A stretch of 64,000 nucleotides of DNA from Litoditis marina. Taxonomy: Eukaryota > Nematoda > Chromadorea > Rhabditida > Rhabditidae. Each line of letters begins with the position of its first letter. The stretch's first letter is position 1. The stretch covers positions 4,408,978-4,472,977 of the forward strand of contig OZ038438.1 of assembly GCA_964036275.1 (NCBI GenBank), given 5' to 3'. A program made the position numbers and the translations under genes. The notes below the pieces were generated by a model. The model ran no database searches and was not told the origin of the DNA. It was given only the letters and a program-made list of their open reading frames with translations. Below, one piece after another: positions 55,601-64,000 of this stretch.

Positions 55601-58600
55601 GCGAGGAATGCTGGAAACATATTCTATAACTAAGCATGGAAACCGTCTATACTCAAGTCCGCCCATACCATTCGAGTCCGGAAAAGGTGTCACGGTGTCG
55701 TGAAAAACAATAACAACATTCATTTATTCTTAGCTCGGAACTGGAAGCCAAAGAGCAGAAACTTTTCGATAGGCAGGGTTGACACTTTTTACATCCGCGT
55801 TTCACGCCCGCTTGAATAGCGAAGAAAACATAATCAGCATCTAATGTTTCTAGTCCCTTTCGTTCCCATTCATCCATTTTATTCTTCCCATCATTATTAT
55901 TTTTTTTACTTTTTCCTTCGTATACACGTGTTTGCATGTAAATAAATGAATCCGTCAAAAACATACGTTAAAGTTGTCAGACGGATCGCCATGCACGATG
56001 TCCCGCCCCTTTTCCACACAGTCCAACAGATGTTCCATCGTGTCCTGGACAACAACCTCATCCGGAAGCCGGTGACCTGCCAACTGGCTGATCACTTTGT
56101 ACGACTCCTTCGTCCAGCCCTAAACACGAGCGGATAATGAGGCTAAATTCTATATCAAACCGGGTTTTTTGGGAACCAATTTCTCAGGTTACCTCAGTAG
56201 GAAAAACAGGTTACCTGTTTTTATAACGCAAATGTTGTTTTTACAGTTAGCTTGTACGGTATCCCAACGATAATGAAAAAGAAGATTTCCGACACGATTG
56301 AAAGAAATAAGAAGAGAAGGCAACAAAACTTAATACGTAAACTAACCGATCCCTTCTCGAGGAAATTGTCTTTTGTATTCATTAGCTTGAGCACTCCGAG
56401 CTTCAGTTCCATGTTGTGGCGAGACCAGTCAGAAGAGATCAGCCAACCATTGAACACATGGTACAAGCCTTTTCGCTTCACCGCTTGATAAAAGTGGGAA
56501 TCCTGTAAGCATCCTAGTCATATTTATTGTAACTAGTAGAGGTAACTAAACTAGAAGTACCACTTACAGAGAAACAGACTTTGACTTACTAGACAAAACA
56601 AACGAGAAATGACGCGAACTGAGGTGACTGAAAAGGACCCACCGAACGCTCTATAAAGCTCAGCATCCTAAGGCGATCATCAGTTCTCGTAACGAACCAC
56701 TGTAAATAAGACTTTACAATCAAGATTCAACATAAACACACCGTACTAAGAAGTATTGAGTGAGAAATATATGAAACACTTTAAATTATAAGTTTGGCTT
56801 TGCAAACCAACTGTTCCGCTGTGACTGAGCCACGTGTTCGGGGACATAAACGAACAAACAGCTTACCAAATTCTTGACAAAGCGTACAGCCAGCTTCACG
56901 ATATCCTTCCTGCCACTCCAGCAGTCCTCCATCAGGCAATGCAACTGTTTCAAGGCTTGTCGTTCTCGTTCCATTTCACGTTCCAACTGTATTGCTTCAG
57001 ACTGAAAACACATATCTTTGTAGAATCCGCATGAATTGAATAGATTTCAACCTCAACTGGCCCGAGACATTAAATGAACATTTACTGTCTTTAAATGCCT
57101 AGTTAGAAATGGAAGAGAAAAGCCTAGTCGTTTGAAATTTGTTTGTGCACGAATACTAATAATTTCCACGGTTTTGCTGGACCAGACACAATAAATGTAC
57201 ATACTGGCTGTATCTGTATCCATAGAACTCGTGATAATACCCCCGCGGGTCTAACATTCGTACATACGCCAGTAACATCTACCCATTCGACAAGAAGTAG
57301 TGCGTTTCAGATGTTCACAAGTAAAAACTGATGAATTTGCAACAAAATTAGACAAACTTCTTGTTTTTGGTGAGAGATTAGTTGGCATTTCGAGTTTTTC
57401 TGATTGTTCGGACAAGATTACTGGAATATGGGGTCGTACCATGGAGTGGCTAACAGCCTCTTCTTCTTCGTCCTCCTCCTGCATCTCCTCTCCGTCCTCT
57501 TCATCTTCATCCAAGTCGTCGTCCACGTCTGATCGACTGTCCCCGATTACACCCTTGCACGAGGGCGCACCACAGTGACAGCTCTGCGCAGTACGACTGG
57601 AACACAGAATAAGGAAAAGTTCAGACAAAGTAATACACACTAAGAGAATAAGAGAAAGGACGAATATAAAAAGAGTGACGTAACCACTAAAATCAAGATA
57701 CCTAAACTACAAATCGTACCAATTTATTGATCCATATGTATCAGACAAATCAAGATTTATCAGACCACGATGTATTTGAAAGTCATCGCAGTGGTGAAAA
57801 AGTATGTAGTTGGAGTGAATAAAGAAAGATTTTCCAACTCACCCATAGTTGCAGAACTGATAATCGAACGTTATCTCCTCTCCGATCTCAATATCCCTCA
57901 GAGCGAAAAAACCGATCCGACTTACATCCCGAGGAGTCTTGGGAACAGCCCACTGTAAATGAAAGGGTTTTTGGGTGGAGTGGAATATTCCAACAATTCC
58001 ACAAAATCAAAAGAAAAGAACCAACCTTGAGACATTTTGCATTTGGTTCACACGAGTGATTGATGAACCGCGAGCAACTTCCTTTCTTCGTAGCATCAAT
58101 GACCTTTTGTCCCAATTCGAAAACATAGTGATGGGTATGTGTGGGATCAGCCGAATACCTACAGAGCAGTAGGTGAACAAAACAAGTATAAGTCAAAATA
58201 TATTGATAAATTAGGTGCTTCAACGAAGCAGATAATAATGTGAACAATTTGTCTAACTTTTATTTTATCAATAGATATAACAGAAGCCACTAGTAAACAA
58301 CAACAACAACTAACTTGCGAGATCGGTTGGCAAACTCTTCATGGGTGACCACTTCTCCAAGGTATTCAATGATGAATGTTCCCCTGAAACAATAGAGTTG
58401 GGTGCCAGCAAAAACGGAAATGTCAGTGAAATTGTACAGTCACTCAAGAGCACGTAATTAACATTCTCCCTATCATCCATGACGGGAGAAAAACGGTGTG
58501 AAAAAAATTAAACTTGAAAAGTTGATATTTTGACCACAGATACTTCAATAATGTATAGCCTACTTCTTGATTAGCGAATTAGCTCGAATGCCCCATCCCT

Positions 58601-61600
58601 TCTTGGGTCCGGTGTAGAACGTTTGGACATCAGCATATTGACGCTGAAAGTTGAAGAATATAGGAAACTATCTAGGTTGAGCAAACTTTTGAGAATCTAG
58701 TAGGAAATTCAAGCTGAGAAAAAGATAAAGTGATGAAGTTTTGTGGCTGAAAAAGAGTTCTTCGATCTTCTGACACGAATGAATGAAAATCCCGACCTGA
58801 GAGAACCTCCTGTTCTGACACTTGGAACCACACGAAGAAGGACATTCATACATCATCTCTCGATTGATACAACGATCATCGGAACAATCCCAACCATTCC
58901 GTTTGCATTCACAACTTGAAAAAAAAGAAAAGAGTATAGGACTAGGTCTATTAATGATGTCTACAATAATAAATTGATGAGTGTGAGATGTATATTTGTA
59001 AACAGGGTTGCACTGCTAGCCCGCCTGCTTATAAGAGATGAAGTGTCAGAAAGTAGCAGTACGACGTTAATCCCAAAGACGCAGTAAACCGTATCACAAC
59101 ACTACCATTGTGAAAACAGAAAAAGGTGCACAACGAACAGCATCAGCTTTGATTCTGTGCTGACAGATCACGAAAACTCACAATAAAGAAGTTTCCAGTG
59201 CTCGTTTCACTTTCTTTCCCGTTTTAGTGACCTTGTCATCCATGTAGATGAGTGCTTCGATCTCTTCGTATTTCGGAAAATCCGGCACGGCATCAACTGC
59301 ATCGAAGAAAAATAAAATTTTAAAAGGCTATTCACTACTGGAACTGTAGAAATCAAATAATACCTCACTATGAGAAAGGAAATACGTCACTCTTATCCGA
59401 AATAATGTTACCTTTTTCTTTGATGGTCGATTGGTTCGTATTCTTGGGGGAAACTTTTGGCTCTGGCATTGGGATTTTGATGGGGGAGATCGTTGGCTGG
59501 TCTATGCTCGAACAATCGCCCTTTATTTGTTTCATAATGAAAGCAGGAACAGGGGGAAGAGAGGGCTTGGTCTGAAAATGAACATGGATAAACGCTTCGA
59601 ATTTTGAATAGGTTTTTTGAAACCTCAGATTCACAAAAAAATCCACTTTTTGAAAATGTGCTGTTCACCTCTTTCTGCGGGCTATCTTCTAGCTTCGGTA
59701 ATGTGCTATGCTCCGTTTTGATGCTGATATCGTTGTCTTTCTTTTTCCGATTCAGATCCAACTGTAGGCGAAGGAGTTCTAATTGAAAACGCTCCTGAAG
59801 TTCAAGAATATATCGCTCAAGTTTTCAGAACGGAAGATTCCTAAACTCTCACGAGAGTTGATAGAGAACGAGGACACAGATACAAAATAAGATAAATGTC
59901 AAATTGCAAGCTCAAACAGCAGGCATTACACCCAAAATAAACTCACCGCAGCAGTTGTGTTTTGATCCTGCCCAGATTCACTTCGATCCTCAACTTTACA
60001 ATTGGGCTAAAATAACAATATTTAATTCACAATAATATAGATGTGAATATAGTCTGGTTCATAATAACCGTGTTTACGAGGCCCCACACCTGGAGCGCTA
60101 AAAGACCGTCGCGATCGCGATCACTCAACAGGACAGAAAACGGGTTGAGAAAATGAATGCAGGCCTACTTCTAGACCACAAGAAATATAGGATACCTCGG
60201 AAAGCGGTAAGGGCGGAGAAACAGAAGGCGAATCAGACATATCCATATCGACCTGAAAATACGAGCTGAAAATGAGAGACAATATATCTACATGATCGCT
60301 CGCACACTCTCTGACAGGAACCAATTCAAAACATGAGAAATGTTGAGCGTACACTGTTGTAGTCTTCTTGGCCGTCTACATCCTGTGTCAACGGGTCCGG
60401 GCTTAGCGAATGTTCGGGTCCAACTTCTTGTCGGGGTTCAACCGCTACGGAGGCCTGTAGCAGGTTCACAAGAATAATAACAAAGACATCACACACACAA
60501 AAAAAGAATATAAAACTACTGAGCTGTGCTCATATGTGTTTACGATATCGCTAGTTTTTCAGGGGATTTTTCCTCGAGAACCCGCGTATTGATTGAAAGA
60601 ACTTCAGTTGGAAGAGAAAGAGTAGGAACATGATGCAACTTGGAAACTCCAGCAGAATATTATGAAAGAGTTTACCAGACAAAACTTTCCCAACAAGTGC
60701 GAAATAACAGTCATTAAAAATCTTACAATGTTGTGGTCTTCAAGTCTATCTGCTTCCCTTACAGCTAGTTCGGAGCTGATCGACTGTGCGAGTGGAGCAT
60801 TCTCCCTATTATCCGCAACATCAGAGAGCTGAAATTCTTGATTAGTGCAATACATTAAACATCGAGAAAGATACAATCTCGAAACAATGTTAATAATGGT
60901 GACAAACTAAGCTGCCATTTTGACTAGTCAGATTCATTTCATTCACTAAACTGATTTCTCAAAAAAAAAATTTGAAGAAGTGAAATATGTTGATTAGTAA
61001 TGATTTTACACACACATATTCCACAAAATCAGACACACGATTAAACTTACGCTACTGTGATTTTCTAATGTCTTTGCGTCGACATCCATTTCGATGGGCG
61101 TAGGCGAATCCTGTGCGGGAGCATCAGAATGACTATCGACTATGTCACATGGCTGAAAGTTTCCAAGTTATTCAGAAGGTAGAATAGACCAAAAAACTGA
61201 GTCATGAGCAGACTGACAGCTAAGTATGGTTAACCAACTACGCAACTAAAACTTTCTTCGCCTATTGACCACATCAATTCATCAAAAACCTGAAATGGTT
61301 CTGCAATGCGCTTTATGCAGATCGAATTACCCTCGCCCTGAGCACTTACTGCAGTAATATTGGCCTAAGTCGAAAAAAGGTCGAAAAAGGGCCTCCACGT
61401 TGATAAAATCGTGTATATTTGATGTAACGTAATAGAGTTTCATGTTTTCAGAACGAAAAACGAATTACTACTTCTAGAATAATCACACCTCACTAATAGG
61501 GGACTGGAAAAATTCACTGAAACTGAAAACCCGACGATAGGGACGCATAAAACTGAGGGGTAAACTAGAACGACTTACGCTGCTGAGGTTCTCTTGAGCA

Positions 61601-63661
61601 GGTGCATCAATATCCATCTCGCGAGGACTTTGCTCATGTTCGGCTTGAGTCTCAGCGGGACGACAATCTATTAGTTCACAAGGCTGAAAACATTCAGAAT
61701 ATATATTATATAATAAACCAAAAGCTAAACCCGTATTAGAAGGAATACAGAACTAGTTCAAAGCTAATAATCGTAATTGACAGTATCACAGAGCTTATAG
61801 TCAGGCAAATGGCTTGAAATCAGGAGAACTTACACTAATGTGTTCTTCGAGAGTCGGTCCAGCATGACCCAATTGACTAGTTTCCGCCCGTTCCACTTGA
61901 GCTTCGCAACCGGTGTCAGGCAGAAGACTGTTCGCGGAGCAACTTGTTTCTTCGGGTGATGAGGCAACTGGTAGACCATTGCCAACCTGGATATCACTGG
62001 TTTCCATCGTGTCCTTCTCAACAGACTCTAATGCGTTGGGTAATGAATCAGCACTGACAGCGGAATCCAGAGTAGAATCATTGGTTTCCAGATTCTCTTC
62101 ATCGTTGGCGTCAACTTCGATCGAAGTATCGCAACTTTTGACAATATCATTCGGATCGGCAACTCGCTGCAACAATATATTTCGTTATATAACTAGCATA
62201 TTCGCCATCCAGGTATTAAGAAATTGGTTATTTGGGAATACAACGGGCATGAACTTATTGTTAAAAGGAAGCCCCAAAGGAATCAGAAAAAAGGAGGAAA
62301 ACTTGACTGCGTTGTTGAATAGAACATGAACACCGGCAGAAGGCTATAGACACTAAAGGGCACCCGAAAGTTAAGTCTACGATTTGACCTTCATAAATTT
62401 ATTTATAATTCTTACGCACACTACACAACAATGAAACAGAATTGATTGTTTGTCCGTTTACCATTGCTTGAATATGCCTCACTCACATGTTCTTCTATTG
62501 GCACGCTTTCACTCATTTCCTGGACAGGTTCAACAGCGCTCGTAGGTAGAGAAACCTCACTCGACACCTGAGAGAACGGAACAACAATGAAGAACTGTCA
62601 TTAAAACTGAGATTAAAACTGCTGTAGCGTACACTATACTATTGGGATAAACTAACCGAATGGCAAGTTCATCAATTTACCCCATAGAGAAAGCAACTCC
62701 ACTAGAAATAATTAACCAATCAGAAACCTTTTTAAGGTGAACTAAACGATAAAGATTTGATGGGGAACTAATCACTCGGAATTCAGAATGCCAGCTGAAC
62801 TTTTAAGTAAATTTTGAATCTACCAGGTTTGGGGTTGTGTTCTTCGAATTACGAATCCAACTACTGAAAGTAAACAGACGGACTACTTAGGCAGTTAGGC
62901 AACTAACCCTGAAAACTTAAACATAAAGAGTAAGAGAGAGAGAGAGAGAGATGGAGAACGAAAGAGAGAAAGAGCATGCACAATTTTCACCGAAATGGGC
63001 TCTTTGAATATAGCCTACCACGTTAACTGCAAGAAGAATTTCCGAGAAACTCTCTGGTCTCTCTTTATGGGGGAGAGAAGTACTGTCCTTGGGGATGAAG
63101 TCGTCGGAGACCCCTAGTTCAACCGAGGACTGAAAGCAGGATATGAGAGAAAATCATTTTCTGCACTGAGAACCATTCACACTGCGAAACAATAGACGAT
63201 ACGCTACTTGCAAGTTTGCCAGAACCGAAACATGAAAGCTATGCATACCTCAGACACGTTGTCATGAACATCAGGTTCTTGTTGCTCCATTTTCTCAACG
63301 CCTTTTTCGAACGAATCGGCCACTAAAGATAAATAATGACATACATCAAAACCATGAAACACAAAATAACGGTTTCCACTCTACTGGAATAATGATAAAG
63401 CGCCACTGCAGTAGTAAAATAAGTTTGAAAGAGACCAGAATCGAAATCAAACGTCTCAAATGTCTAAATACTGAGAGTCTGGTAAGAGAAAACGGTAAAA
63501 TACTGACCAGGATCAATGTGCTCCCCCGAAGGAAGTGCTTCCGAGATTGTTTCCACAGAAGGGATATCTCGTTCGGCTTGAAGGGCGGCTCTTGATCGTG
63601 TTGTGAAGGAAGTCCGTACCCGAGCCACTGATTTGGCTTTGCCTCGGGCTTTCCTGGCCAT
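49673..63661 (-). CDS. SETD2: SETD2/MET-1 histone H3 lysine-36 methyltransferase
   Basis: SETD2 trimethylates H3K36 on transcribed genes and binds the phosphorylated RNA polymerase II tail. About 35 exons. ATG at 63659-63661 (MARKARGKAKSVARVR). The N-terminus (63.66-59.4 kb) is disordered and acidic, made of short repeat-bearing exons. AWS is CECKRNGWDCSDDRCINRE plus YECPSSCGSKCQNRRF (58797-58914). SET runs over 57846-58643: KKGWGIRANS, GTFIIEYLGEVVTHEEFANR, CSRFINHSCEPN and EEITFDYQF. Post-SET is CHCGAPSCKG, followed by a long Glu/Asp run (about 57440-57600). Conserved helices follow at 55486-57000, for example TDDRLRMLSFIERS. A Pro-rich region lies at 53.9 kb. The WW domain is split: ALDADGTVYYFHK (52053-52199) and DTRATTWDLPEG (50956-51060). 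SRI exons are 50160-50264, 49965-50042 and 49673-49756, with IAKEMYKRES and NYTKSFMQRK. Borders between 52.3 and 54.8 kb are uncertain. Confidence 0.93.
51684..51824 (-). other. Candidate cassette exon between the two WW-domain exons of SETD2
   Basis: On the minus strand TTTTACCAG precedes a 141 bp segment with no stop codon that ends CCACGT/GTAATG. Both borders are phase 0, matching the flanking exons. It encodes 47 residues including VVTTKKIVGKEVAARKK and DDLFASAFQQLSRGTA. Skipping gives an intact WW domain; inclusion would insert 47 residues in the middle of it. The donor is not strong, so it may be a chance open stretch. Confidence 0.3.
56202..56222. repeat. Short hairpin sequence
   Basis: A 10+1+10 base perfect hairpin built from AAAAACAGGT and its reverse complement, in a SETD2 intron. 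The GGTTACCTG core also occurs in the 48521-48699 element and near 26527. Confidence 0.6.
60353..61683 (-). repeat. Tandemly duplicated exons in the SETD2 N-terminal region
   Basis: Exons 61579-61683, 61051-61152, 60727-60828 and 60353-60454 are 102-105 bp, all phase 0 at both ends. The first two read PCELIDCRPAE...REMDIDAPAQENLSS and PCDIVDSHSDA...IEMDVDAKTLENHSS. The third has DVADNRENAPLAQS, which aligns with DIVDSHSDAPAQDS of the second. The fourth is more diverged. The larger exon 61834-62166 also carries NDIVK...SIEVDANDEENLE. The units look like one ancestral exon copied several times. Confidence 0.7.
62936..62953. repeat. Short (GA)n microsatellite in a SETD2 intron
   Basis: About nine AG units, followed by a purine-rich stretch to about 62973. 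Confidence 0.8.
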
Positions 63662-64000
63662 TTTACCTAAGGTAGACAATTTAAACTATCGTGCAATCAT
63701 GCGAGAAGATTAGAGAAAACTTCAGAAAACCTGTACAATTACAACTTCGCGTCATTTTGAAACAGTAGAAACCGCTTCTCGAGGATGAAATGAACAAATA
63801 ATCAAAACAAAACCATTGAAATAAATATAGGATGGTTCATAACAAATGAAAATGAGGTGGCTCGACGACATTAAAATATTCATTATTTGAAATGAGATCA
63901 AAATACCGCCCAAAAAACAAAAACAACATACAAAAAACGTAATTATGAACATCGTTTGAATTAATTAACGCAAATCTAATGTGGACACCCGTTGTCAAAT
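63662..64000. other. Region upstream of the SETD2 start
   Basis: The bases just before the ATG read TTGTCTACCTTAG/GTAAA on the minus strand, a possible splice acceptor. The rest is AT-rich with no exon I can recognise. The last 20 bases contain GTGGACACCCGTTGTC, resembling the repeat blocks at 4.4 and 46.5 kb. Confidence 0.4.

Overview
This window is nuclear DNA from an animal. The genes are split by many GT..AG introns, the sequence is AT-rich, and the first gene encodes a nesprin-type giant actin-binding/spectrin-repeat protein, a family known only from animals. There is no bacterial gene organisation, operator or CRISPR array. Several coding starts sit directly behind an intron-like 3' splice site (T-rich...AG/ATG). 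That is what spliced-leader trans-splicing lineages such as nematodes, flatworms, tunicates or rotifers show, but I cannot name the phylum with confidence.

Layout. (1) 1-16.65 kb, minus strand: the 5' part of a nesprin/ANC-1/SYNE1-like gene. I resolved 18 exons: a CH-CH actin-binding domain, then the start of the spectrin-repeat rod. The gene runs off the left edge, and its first coding exon was not found. (2) 16.65-28.4 kb: a gene-poor, repeat-rich stretch with inverted-repeat elements, a tRNA-like SINE head, microsatellites, tandem duplications and at most one doubtful small secreted-peptide ORF. (3) 28.4-37.7 kb, minus strand: GMPPA (GDP-mannose pyrophosphorylase alpha-type) and a CTDSPL2-type phosphatase. 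(4) 37.8-38.3 kb: a divergent promoter with two E2F-like sites. (5) 38.3-43.6 kb, plus strand: CDC6 (replication licensing) followed by NIP7 (60S ribosome biogenesis). (6) 43.8-63.7 kb, minus strand: MUS81 (structure-specific endonuclease) downstream of a large SETD2/MET-1 histone H3K36 methyltransferase (AWS-SET-postSET, WW, SRI). NIP7 and MUS81 converge tail to tail about 200 bp apart.

The genes are conserved housekeeping or chromatin/DNA-maintenance genes. CDC6, MUS81 and SETD2 all touch replication, recombination or chromatin, but I see no evidence that the cluster is a dedicated pathway. I did not find a clearly new biological system. The most interesting signals are an in-frame-stop ('poison') exon candidate in NIP7, a family of duplicated exons in the disordered N-terminus of SETD2, a potential cassette exon that would break the SETD2 WW domain, several short inverted-repeat transposon families (one with three copies in three introns of GMPPA), and two tandem gene pairs with trans-splice-like acceptors.

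Exon borders were set by eye from GT/AG signals, reading phase and family similarity. They may be off by a base, and borders marked uncertain should be treated as such.
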